A DNA stretch of 64,000 bases, taken from Augochlora pura (Eukaryota > Arthropoda > Insecta > Hymenoptera > Halictidae). The DNA lies in contig NC_135778.1 of NCBI RefSeq assembly GCF_028453695.1, forward strand, positions 36,197,214 through 36,261,213, in the 5' to 3' direction. The first letter of the stretch is position 1; each line of letters opens with the position of its first letter. A model generated the notes under the pieces. The model made no database searches and had not been told where the DNA came from. It saw nothing but the letters and a program-made list of their open reading frames with translations. Positions 1-12,005 of the stretch are shown in pieces. The position numbers and the translations under genes were made by a program.

Positions 1-646
1 CAAAGCACGCTTGTTTCTCTACGCGCGCCGGAAAACAGAGTAGCAAGGATAACAAGACCGATATCGACCGGTCCCGGCGTCGCGTCGCGTCGACGTCGTC
101 GTCGTCGTCGGTGTCCATATTGGTTGTGAAAGCGTAACTGGAGGAGGTCGGAGACAAAAGCCCGCCGGGTCGGAGCGCGTCTCGATGACAACGATGATAA
201 TAACGATGTTGCGTGTAATGTTTAGGTCACGGAGGGAGGTTCGAAAGAGCCCAGTGCCGTAGCATGCCGGCGAGCTGCAGCGGGTGGTGGGGCGTCTCTG
301 AGAGAGCGCGTCGAACGGCGTCGTCGTCGTCGTCGTCGGGCGTCTGCACGGGCGTCTGCGTGCAAGTCGGACAGGGTCTGGAGGAGCGTGGTTACGCGTG
401 CAGAACCGGAAGAGGAGTCGGCGGCGGGGGCGGGACAGCGATCGGTGAAAGAGGAGTTGACGGAGGAGGAGGAGGAGGAGGAGAAGGAGGAGGAGGAGGC
501 GGAGGCTTTGCCGGCGGCGGAGGAGGCGGGGGTGGAGGCGGCGTCGGTGTAGGCAAGCGAAAGCGGAGGAGAAGGGGGAGGAGAAGAAGAAGAGGTGAGC
601 CGCGAAGCGTAAGCACGGAACCGATCGCGGCGAGGAGAACCGACCG
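1..646 (+). promoter_or_regulatory. 5' region / probable 5' UTR of the calcium channel gene
   Basis: The region is GC-rich and contains long GGA/GGC triplet tracts at about 455-545 and 575-595. An in-frame TGA at 596-598 lies upstream of the ATG at 647, so the channel frame does not extend leftward without splicing. A G-rich ORF (264-650) ends in an ATGA overlap with the channel start. A potential splice donor (GTGAGC at 595) is present, so a spliced leader is possible. No core promoter motif is convincing. Confidence 0.45.
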
Positions 647-650
647 ATGA
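264..650 (+). CDS. Candidate upstream ORF overlapping the channel start codon
   Basis: This ORF of 128 codons plus stop begins MPASCSGWWG and then becomes almost pure glycine and arginine, which is translated triplet repeat. Its TGA stop (648-650) overlaps the channel ATG (647-649) as ATGA. It matches no family I know and probably makes no conserved protein. Such an overlap could permit termination-reinitiation if the whole stretch is in the mRNA, which cannot be seen from DNA. Confidence 0.25.
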   Translation: MPASCSGWWGVSERARRTASSSSSSGVCTGVCVQVGQGLEERGYACRTGRGVGGGGGTAIGERGVDGGGGGGGEGGGGGGGFAGGGGGGGGGGVGVGKRKRRRRGRRRRRGEPRSVSTEPIAARRTDR

Positions 651-957
651 GCGCGGGGGGGGATGGGGGCTCATTGTTGGGCCCCCCTGGGCTGTCGGAG
701 GCCCAGCCGACCGCCGCGACCCCCCCCATTCTTGGGCAGCACCGGAACTCGCAGCCTGCCCAGGACGGACAGCCTGCGACCGCGCAGTCGCAGACGGGCC
801 AAAACCAGGGGACCAGCCAAGGTGCCGCCAAGTCCGCTCCAAAGAGGCCGGCGAGGAGGGGCGGCAAACCACCGCCGGACAGGCCCGTCAGGGCCCTGTT
901 CTGTCTGCCCCTCAAGAATCCTGTGCGCAAGATGTGCATCGACGTCGTCGAGTGGAA
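647..957 (+). CDS. Ca-alpha1D: Exon 1: N-terminus
   Basis: This exon starts [12 protein letters not shown] and ends with [18 protein letters not shown] then VVEWK, the conserved start of repeat I. The lysine codon is split AA|A over a GTATCC donor at 958. The ATG at 647 is the first in-frame Met after an upstream TGA. Its context is weak (C at -3), so alternative first exons are possible. Confidence 0.88.
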
Positions 958-3900
958 GTATCCTTTTTACAGCTTATACGGAAACCCTGGTGAGTGATAC
1001 GCGCCGATTTTTAACTCCTTGCACTATCGCTCCTTTCATATGACGATCAACCCTTCGCACTCGAAGCTATTTTAACTGTAATTCTAAAGTAACATTCCTG
1101 ACGCGTAGCATTTTCATTTTACAAGGTAAAGAGGTTATGTTCAATTGAAATTGAATCTTGTAACTCGTACAAAAACAATTACACTTTTAATAATGTTTCA
1201 AATGTAAGTTTTTGTAATAAAAATATTATTTTGGAACGTGATGTAACAATTGCAGTGGTGCCTCAGAGTGCAAAGGGTTAAGACTTATTCGTTTTTAACT
1301 TCGTTTCTAAACTCTGACAACAGAAGATTTTATTTTTATTTCGATGTAGATGAAATTAATAATATTCATATTTAGTAGAGCTTGCATAAAATCGTCACCA
1401 CCATTCTGACTCGTTATTATAGTGCAAGGGGTTAATCTAACATCACAGCAGAACTGTTTTTTAATTCGATAGCGGAGTTGCTCACCAATGGCCGTAGCTT
1501 TGGTTTGGCTTCAGGTATAATTTACTTTATATTTATCGATTAGAACATTAAATCTTTTATCCAAAATTAATCAAAATAAAAGAATAAACCCTCTTGCCAT
1601 ATTAAAAAGGTAAATCGCAAAATAATAACAATTAATTTCGATTCGTTATTTACCATTTTTACACGAACAACGTAGCAAGTATTAACAATTTGCAAGACCG
1701 TTGACACCGGTTACGCAAGTTTTAATAGGTACAGTAGTTAAGGGTTAAGAGGCGTTAAGGTTCCCGAGCAGAACGGTGAAAATCACGGAAGATCGGCGGA
1801 AGAAGTTCTCGAAGAAGTTAGACAGGCGGAGCCGATGCCTTCGTTATTATTAATTTTCCTTAACCAGAGGACACCTCGTCGACGCAACTTTCCAGACCTT
1901 TCGAGTGGCTTATTCTCATGACGATATTCGCGAACTGCGTCGCCCTGGCAGTCTACACACCGTACCCGTTCGGCGATTCTAATCTGACCAACCAGTATTT
2001 GGTAAGTAATCGTATCTTTATCCATCTATCGAACGACGCGAACGGAAAATATTCCCCCCCACCCCTCTCCCCACTCTCTACCCCGTGGATTCGCAACGGG
2101 TTTCCGCGCGAGAATGACGTCGCTAAGACCACCGGGTCCAATCGGGTCGTTCGAGAGTCTTAAACTGAAATTCGATTCGTAACGGCGTCGCTTTAAACCT
2201 GGAAGCACCCAGCAGTCGAACCGTGTCGCCCGTATTCTCTTGCGCCAATTGAATTTTCCCAGATTTTCTATCTTCGCGCAAATAGAGCTGTTTAATCCTC
2301 GGGTGGATACCGAGATGCTGCAGTTACCGTGCAGATTTCGATGCAGGCTGCGCGACACGACTGCATCAATTGCACGCGGACCAGACGCGAATAAATACAG
2401 CGGCGCGCACGATTGCAGACTCGAAGTTACTTTTACGTTGTTACCGATGTATAAACGAACGCTTGACAATACGTCGTATTTGTATATTTCAATGTCAGAA
2501 GTAATAGAAGAAATAATAATAATGGAAGAAGTAGTAGAAGAACTTGAAGCCATTTTAAGCCTAGATTCAAAATAGCTATTTTGACCAGCTGTATTCCCAT
2601 TTTATGTAACTTACTGTAATTTATAAATACAATTGTTACGGTTTTAACAGTCTTTTAAATAGAAAGGTCTTTAACAATGTCAAAATTATTTTGCAAACGA
2701 TTGGTTGATTGATTGAAACTTTATTGGCAGTGGATGTAACCCATCCGTTCTGCCTTCCATACAGATACATAATTTTTTTTTTTTTTTTTTAAACAATATT
2801 TTACATTTTTTGGTGAGTCTTCTTACTTTACATTCATTGTCTTATTAACTACTCTTACTGCTAAAATAACATTTTTCTTAAATCTATACTAAAATATAAA
2901 ATATAATATACATGATGAAGTTTATTTATTCTATACAGTCCTTATTTCTATTTCAATGTTTATGAGGTAACGGCAATTTTGTACTCATCTACTTTGTACT
3001 TTTTTGTTATACATACTATATTATCATCTATATTATTATTTTGCAAACGATGTAACAATTTTCATTGGCGCCCCAAAGGCGCCACTCGAGTGCAAAGGTT
3101 CAATGTACAGTCTGAGTCTCTCTCAGCTGTAGATGACTACCCTACGGTGCTGTGTTTAATTATTAGATTGCAAATCTTTTTTTACAAAAACTGTTTACGT
3201 CAATCGCGAGAAACAGAAACGAGTCTCTCCTCGTCATTTGAAATTAATAATGAGTCTCTAAACGATTTTTACATAAACTCATAGAATCTTGCGGTCTACC
3301 AATTAGAAAACAGGAGTATCAGGCTACTGTTTCTTCCCACGTTAAACTTCTCTAAAACGGTGTACGCAGAGGTGTGACATTCCCCGGCAGGAGCTGGCCG
3401 CACAAACCCACCGCCAATTAGCGGGTTCTCCTATAGCCTGGCTGATTATCCACCCCCGCGCGAATCGGTTGACGTCGCCGCGGTTACTGTCAACTTGGCC
3501 GCGTAATTGTTAGGGTGTCCCATGAGTTTCTTCCCTTTTTTTTCATGCGAAATGAATACACGATATTTGTTGTTTAAGGTGGATTTATTATGTTATATAT
3601 GAACCGTTCTGTTCTATAATACTATAATATAATATATAATACTATAATTATATTATATTATATAATACTATAATATAATATATAATACTATAATATAATA
3701 TATAATACTATAATTATATTATATTATATAATACTATAATACTATAATCTTCTTCCATCTCTCAGGAAGTCCCATTATGCCCCCTTTCCAAAATTGTTGA
3801 TGATTTGCAAAATATTCATCCGGGTGCGTTTTTATTTCGCTTATTGATTTGAAAGATTTACGTATTATTTTTTTATTACGATTTAAGTATTGCCTTTTTC

Positions 3901-6900
3901 AAAAGCAACGAAGCATAACGTGTCGCAAATGCTTCTTTCGGCTCTCCATATTGAACGGTGCAGAAAAAATTTTAAAAGAGACTTCGCCACCAACGTAACG
4001 TACTTTGAAAGAGCTCTGGGACGACTGAAACCGACGCCATAAACGGCTAAGAGATAAGCTTGCATATGAATACAGCCACTTAGAGTCACTCACAGCGCAG
4101 CGCGGAAGAAACTTATGGGACAGCCTAACGTATCGTAAAAGCACTATCCGCGTTGGACAAGGTTACGACCACCTTCGGATCTCGAATGGAATTTCGAATA
4201 AAATTTCGGTAATACAGCGACATCTACGTAGAATCCCCCGGAATTCCAAGCAAATCCAAAGAGGATCAACTTCGAGGCCTTCTTTGTCGACGGGAGCCGG
4301 ACTGAAACACGGCGGAAGCTGTCTCCGCGTCGCTCCCGATTATTATAACCGTGCCTAAACTCCGTGTAGCGTGCCGCGTGAACCCCGGTTGGATCGCGTT
4401 CGTTCGACGGAAGCCCTCGCGGTTTCCGTGCGCCTCGTCTACGGAAGGGTCTCGGCGCGCTGAACTTCGACTGAAATTTTTCGATCGCGCCAGGAATAGC
4501 CCGGCGAAGGAAGATTCCGTTCGTCGAACCGTCCTCTCGAGCTATCGATAAACAAACGATGCGTTCGACCGACGGAGACCGGCGGCGGCGTGAAATTTAT
4601 TCGCGTTGAAAACCCCGATAATTGTTCAATCTTGCTGATACCGTCGTGCACCGTGGCGCGACATTATCGGCAATTAGGTCTCTCGGAAACGAAGGCTGGC
4701 CGGCAAAGTGCCCCGCGGATCTTATTATTTAGGGTTCAACGTGGATGTTTCTTCGCTCTATATATGGACCATGAAGTTGCTGCAATGTTTCGAAGACTTG
4801 CGATTAGAGTAGCGTGTACAGTTATCGAACGCAACAGTGCTTATAGTTACCAATGATAGAAAGTCATGCTAGTCTCAGCATTAACGTTGATTTAACCCTT
4901 AATTAGGCGCATGGGGTCAGGGCCACAGGGTCACAGTAAGTATTTGTTTCTTAAAGTTAAGTATATTAAAGAACTTTATTAATTACTATAGAAATCCATT
5001 AAGTTTTATTCCTTTTTGATACTCCTTTCCCAATGTTTTTTTGGGGTTATTTAAGAGCCCATGCACCTAATTGGGTGATTTTCTTAATGCGCCTAATTAA
5101 GGGTTAAGAACCTTGTATAAAACAGAAGCGTTGTACACAGTAATTCCTTTAGTCCAGGGCTTCTTAAACTTTCGTCATTCACGACCCCATTTGCGAGTCT
5201 CTTGACGACCCCATACAAATATAAAAGAAAAATAAATTAATATTTTCTGATGATTTATTTATTAGGTATAAACGACAAATTTATTAGGTAACATCAACAA
5301 ATGCGCTGCAAGTCCACTTGTATTCCGCCAACTTTAGCGATGTTATTAAATGGTATATATAAATATTTGACATTAAAATCTCTCGCGTCCGCAGAATTTT
5401 GCTACGCGACCCCATAGTTTAAGAAGCCCTGCTTTAGTCAAAAATTCTTTCGTCAAAATATGATGCTCGCGGGTAAACAATAAGACTGCAGAGGTTAGTT
5501 ACGTAATAAGAAAAATCAACACGGACGCGTAATAAAAATCTGACGTTCCGTATACACCAACCCGTTGTCGATAAATCAAAGATCCTACCACTGGAACATT
5601 CTAAAAAAAAAAAAAGAAAAGAAATCGGATCGCAGTTCCTTCGAATGCATCGGTAATCCCCGGGCACCGGCGGTGGATTGTCATCGAGTTTGCATCTCGG
5701 CGATCACCTTGACGCGCGCGACCGTAAAACGCGGCCCACGCTGGTGTCGCGTCTTTTTTCTCTCGATCGTGACATTCGACGGCGATTCACCGAAAGTCGA
5801 CGTCGATTCGGCGTCTGCGGCGTCAACGACGCGGAGGATGGTCGTTGACGGTGAAAGATTATGATCGTTCGAGCTCGTAAAACGTTCCTGCCCTATCCGC
5901 AAATAGCCGGGTTGATTTCCACGCGGCGTGAATCTCGCCGGGAAACGATCCGGGACTCCGTGAGGTCGACGCGGTCGTTTCCTCGGCGCGAGAGAGACGC
6001 GCAGAGAGGGCTTCTGCTGGAAAGGAGGTAGGAGGGGGAGGAGTAGGAGGAAGAAGGGGTCTTCGACGGAGACAAGAAAGTGTTTCGAGGGTGAAAGGAA
6101 TCGCGTCGGATCGTTCGTGCTCGGATAGAATCGAAAGTAGCGGGACCGTGTACCCGGAAAATGGGTAAAAGGTTCGCCGAGATAGACGCGGGGACCCGTT
6201 CTTCTGGAACGCTTTTATTAGAGAGGCTCCCGGAGAGTTTTTCCGTGCAGCGAGTCGACGCGCGGCCGATAAAGCAAACGAGACTATACCGTGTCGAGTC
6301 TATACCGGCCAGAACGGAAACTTCGGCGAAAGGCGCTGTTCCGTGCGTGGCACGGATCTAACGTGCCGCGGCGGTGTGCTGCGCACCGCGCGACCGGCGG
6401 TGCGCTGCGCAGCGCGCGTCCCGCTGATCCAGGTCACAAACACCGTAAAAGGGTCCCCCGTAAACGGTCCGCACCGCGTTCCGTCTCGGCGTCGCGCCTC
6501 CTCGCTTCGACCCAGTTCCAGCGATTCACGACCGCCTTTTGCGTTTTCATTAATTGTACGGGCGGGCTGCCTCGAATCCGAGCAACTCGAAGAATCTTTG
6601 CGGATCGGCCCATCGGACTTGGGATTCTTCGCGAGGCATTCCTTTCCCGGCGACCAACTTGTCCACCCGCGATCTCGACGTTGTTCCGCGCGGTCATTCG
6701 CGCATCTCCGATGCTCTCTTATTGGTTAGATTTTAATCTCCGTGTCGCATATTTGGGAGAATTTTCGTTTTAACGCTTCGCCGACCGGTCGTAAAAATTT
6801 AGCGTAATGTTAAATTTTTTATTTTGTCTATTAACGTTTCCATTTTGATTTTATTTATTTTATTAATCGTGAGAGGTATTTAATGATAAAAAGAACCTGC

Positions 6901-9900
6901 GACATTCTATATATTAACACTTTACCGACCGGTAACCTATAAATCGGTTTTTCCTCCCGTTTTGCAGCCGTTTTATATTTGTTTATGAAAGTAACGATTT
7001 ATTCTAATTATTAATGTAATCGATAAATAAATAAATATAAGTAATTATAGTAAATATAATCGATAAATAAACAATAACTTTATCTTTAAAATCTGAATAA
7101 TAGTACGTTAACAAATCAGTGATCCGTCATTTTGACGGATTCCGTAAATCTAGTGTTAATAGGACCAGATAATAATATTCATGTTAAATAGATCTTACAT
7201 GGAATCTTTATCACGAGTCTCACTCGTTATTATAGTGCAAGGGGTTAATAGGACACCGGTCAGTAAAGTGTTAATAATACCTTTAATAATACCTCCCTAA
7301 TAATATGTTAATAATACCGTTAAAAATACCTACCTAATAATACCTAAAAATACCTTTAATAATTCCTACCAAATATCGCATCCATTTCCCGACAAATGCG
7401 TGAAAATTCGCCATAAAGTTCTAGCAATAAACGCTCGCGGAAGGTGAACAGCTCGACACAGATTTCGAACAGGAATCATCGTTTCGTATAATAAAAAGTT
7501 GCGCGTCAACGTTGGGCGCGTTGCAACATCGTTGCAACGCGAAGTTTGCACGGAAGTAGAAAATAGGACGGAAATTACGCAACGATCCGATAAGACGGTG
7601 CCTGGACATGCCTACGCTCTCCGGGTGTATCCTTGAAGAGGTTGCCCCGAGGAAGTTTACAACAACATCGCGTGCGAGACGAGCCGAGACAGACCGTCTA
7701 CGAGCGTACGTAGACGGTTTTGATCAGCCATCGATAAACCTCTCGTTCCGGTCGACGAGGGGAACGGTGACGAACGGCGGAGAGGTGGAGGGGGGGGGGG
7801 GGGCGCGACGCGAGTAGTATAAACGCTTCGCGAAGCTGGCCGCTGTGGGTGTGGACTGAGTTTGATCGGCCATTGATCATATCCCCCCCTCCACCTCTCC
7901 CTACCTCTGTCGGCCCCGATTTTCGACGTTTCGGAACAGCAAATATTTCCAGACGTAGCAAACTTTCCGCGCGGCGATGCCAAAGAGTAAAGAAGAAAAA
8001 AAAGCAGCAGCATTGGAAAGAAAACAAAGATAGCCGCCGCCGCCGCCGGCGGCGCACAGATATTTTGGACGTATTTCAAGATAATAGAACGTCGGTCCTC
8101 TCTCGCGATAGAAACGCCGGGCAGGGTGACAGAAATCTCCAGGAGACGCGATAGGCTGGTAATATAATGGTAGAGCTGCGAGCCAATCGGCCACTTCGCC
8201 AATGATCGATCGATTTCGGATATTAAAAGTAATGGACGCCGGAGAGACTGCGGTTACGAGTCTTTTGCTATCTCGTTCACGGCCTTCGACTTTTCCATCA
8301 ACGGTTTATTTCCCGCGTTTCACAGCGGTTTTCCGATCTCCGGTTTCGAGGCGATTCTTATTCGGTTCCTTTCCCGGTTTTGCCGTAGCTGAAAGGCTCG
8401 GCCACGTGTTCGCTTCTTCGACGAAATTGCGGGAATCGCGGAGTCGGTATTGTTAGTGTGCAACGATCGTTTCTTTCGTCACTGTAGATTTAAGGGGGCG
8501 ATTTGTTCGGGCGCGACCCTTAACCCTTAGCGGTCCTACGTCGAGTGTGACTTGACACAGATACGAACTCCAATGTTCATCGATAGACTCTATACTACTA
8601 TGATACTTGGCTAGAAATTAATTAATATGCAATGTCATTTAACTGGAACGATAATGACGAATAGAAAATGGATACCTTTCACGAAAATTAACCCTTTGCA
8701 CTCGAAGCCATTTTAACTATAAATCCAAGGTAATTTTTCTAGCTTACAGTAGTTTCAGGTATTTTATACATATGAAATTGATTCTTGTGACTCATACCAA
8801 CAATTATACATTTAACAATTTTTTAAATCTAAACATTGTTGGTATAAAAATTATCTTCAAATGTGATAGAACAATTTTAGTGGTGCGCAATGCAATAAAA
8901 TATCTTTTTCTTCTAAGAAATCGTTGAGATCGAAAAAATTCTAATCATAGTAATTGTAAAGAAAATGGTACTGTAAAGGGTTAACACGTTCCATGCCACG
9001 TATACCATCGATGGTGCAGGCTTGGATGTTTATTTAGATCGCTAGAAAGATAGTTTACAACAAATATAGAAGTATTAATTTCTACCAAAAGAATGAGTCG
9101 TAATAAATTCGTTTCATTGTGATATATACAATAATTAATAATTACATATATCAACTTTTAGTAAAATATTAAATAGCGAAGAGTCGAGTAAAAACAGCTG
9201 AGCACGGAACCTGTTAATAAATTCAAACAAGTATTGCTATGAGCAAGACGCGTATTTCACGAGAAATCACGGCGCTAAATATGCTGAATTATAAATAGAC
9301 GTTTGACGTCCGTGTCCGGTAGCATAACTCGCAAAAGAGTCGATTCTTTCGTGTTCGGGGAAAAGTTGGTGGTGGTGGCCGCGACAGTGTGTCTTGCGGT
9401 GACTGGCATCGTGTATCGATCAATTCGATTGGAAAAGCAGGCGGAGGGGCTCGGCTCTCAATATTCATCGCGGCTGCTGCGACCCGCCGTTACTTTTCCC
9501 ACGTAGCAGTCAACCGTGTTTCGAAACTGTAAATCGATCAAACGCGGTCTGGTGTTTAGCCAGACGTCGCGTTAATACTCTGATTGTTACGTTGCTTTTC
9601 GCGCGAAAAAGCGACGACTTCTGCAAAAAAGATCGCTAGAGGAACGTCACGAATGATTTCGAGACTTGGACGATTATTACTGGATGCTACGAATTTATAT
9701 TAGCCGCGACGGAATACGTTCGATGATGTAGCATCGACCCAGAACAATATTGCAATATTGTTATAATTTTAAACTGTACTTTGCAGCAGGACTGTTCGCC
9801 AATTTTTTTAAATATTTTATTACACTCCTCGTGTTCTATGGGCGAAAAATGTACGAGCAACTTTAACTAATTAAATTTAATTGTCACACGAGCACCAATT

Positions 9901-11922
9901 TTATTTTGCATTAGTCCGGGAATATTTTTAACGCGCGGACAAACTTTCGTGCATCGTTCGATCTGGACATTTTTGTTAACTACGGCGAACACGATTTACG
10001 ATCTGTAAACATTGTTGAACAGCACTTTGAACAGCGAAGAATAAGGCCAATTAGAATAAGTGAGCCAATTCTGTTCGCAACTGATTATAGTTATATAATA
10101 TACCTATAATATACCCATAATATATCTATACAATATAATATAATTATATATTATAATATATCTATAATATATCTATATAATATATTATAATATATCTGTA
10201 ATATATCTATATAATATATTTATATATTATAATATATCTATATAACATAATATACCTATAATATACCCATAATATATCTATAATATGTCTATATAATATA
10301 ATATACCTATAATATACCCATAATATATCTATAATATATCTATATAATATAATATATTTATATATCTATAATATATCTACTATGTATATAATATAATATA
10401 TTTATATATCTATAATATATCTATATAATATAATATATCTATATAATATAATATATCTATATAATATACTATATCTATATATTATGTATAGGCGACGTCA
10501 GACTGACCCTTTCCTTCGATTTCTTCTGTTTCAGGAAAAAATAGAGTATATATTTCTTGTGATTTTTACGGTCGAATGCGTAATGAAGATCATCGCCTAC
10601 GGCTTCGTGGCTCATCCCGGGGCTTATCTCCGGAACGGATGGAACATTCTAGATTTCTCGATAGTAGTGATAGGGTGAGTACAATAATCGCAATGTTACG
10701 CTTGCCTCGTTTTATACTATGCTTTTAATCGCGCGACAACGCGCCGCACAGCGATCGGGAAAACAAGTGGGGGAAACCTGGAAAACTAGGAAAATTGTCC
10801 TGCGACCGTGACCATTTCGATCGCGTGTGTGTGTGTGTACTACCGGCGTTGCGTTTCCTGGAGACCGAGATTAATCCTGGTTTAATGAAAACCGTGCACG
10901 GCAAGAACTGTTTTTTTTCGGCCACGGTGTACACGACGTTTCGTAAAACGGCTTCGTCGATATCGAACCTTTTAACCCGTTGCACTATGACTCTTTTCAC
11001 GCTGCGTTGATCGACACTTATTTATCCTTAATGGTTTCCTTAATCCTTTGGCTACGGCAGACTTTAGCACGGCCGTTATTTTTTCGTTAGACACGCATTT
11101 CTGAGGAGGTATATGAAAATATTCAAAATATCGAATTCTATTACATTAAACCAATATTACTTGAAGTGAACAATAATTTTAAGCTTTTTTTACAGTATAT
11201 AATATAAATATTACACAATGTATGATTAATCAAATTTAATGATAAACGGGGGCCGAAATTTGTTCTTGACGCCTATTGGCGTCAACAGTAGTCAAAGGGT
11301 TGATAGGATCACATCTTGTTTTTTTTCTATTATTTTTAATTCAGTGTCGTTTTTAGGCTTTGATAACAGAAAAATACAATTCGATCACGATTTAGACGAA
11401 ATAATATTCATATTTAATAGATTTTACATGGAATCATTATCGCGAATTACATTATATAATACAAATAAAATTAATGTATTATAAATTACATTAGACGAAT
11501 TTTATCTTCTCGCTCTTACGAAACAATATGGTAATGCACACCAATACATACGATATCGCTGTTCGATAGGTTAAGGTTAATTGGAACACCTAACCTAGCA
11601 TTTCTCTGCGAGATAGTTCATTAGCATGAACAATAAGTTACAAGGTAGTTCAACGGGGGCAGGTCTAAGAAATAATAAAATATCAGAATAGGAGAAGAAG
11701 CAGCGACGAGCGCGGACAGGGGACACTCTCGGTGTTCTCGGCTTCGCAAGTTTATCGGCCCGTGGGGGGACGCGTGGCCGTCGTAAATCGACGATTATGG
11801 GAATCGCCGGAACCAATAGCGTGGTGGTTTAGTGCTCGCGGCACGGATTTTCGCGATCGTAATTCTCTTTCTCTCTCTATACCTTTCTCTCTTTCTCTCC
11901 CTTTCTATGCCTTCCTCTTTCT

Positions 11923-11962
<40 letters not shown>

Positions 11963-11966
11963 CTCA

Positions 11967-12005
<39 letters not shown>

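Larger units (their letters stand above)
2002..10534 (+). other. Intron 2 (8.5 kb)
   Basis: This is the long intron between IS1 and IS2. It holds a mariner relic (3510-4128), TTAA-flanked elements (4892-5107, 6914-7274, 8688-8986), a hAT-type element (5155-5431), GC-rich stretches without coding signals (5640-6770, 7600-8450), a 14-G run (7790-7803) and an AT microsatellite (10084-10490). I see no supported exon on either strand. Confidence 0.85.

Noticed and set aside
392..616. Proline-rich minus-strand ORF
   Set aside because: It is the reverse of the GGA/GGC triplet repeats.
958..997. Read-through of exon 1 to a second donor (GTGAGT at 990)
   Set aside because: The donor is good, but that exit is in phase 1 while exon 2 needs phase 2, and the added residues break the conserved EWKPFEW sequence.
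2026..2553. 175-residue minus-strand ORF
   Set aside because: No recognisable motif, and composition is like translated intron; it overlaps the exon 2 donor region only by chance.
2690..2830. Possible LINE 3' end with a poly-T run
   Set aside because: A T-rich run next to GATTGATTGATTG is suggestive, but no ORF or target duplication could be found.
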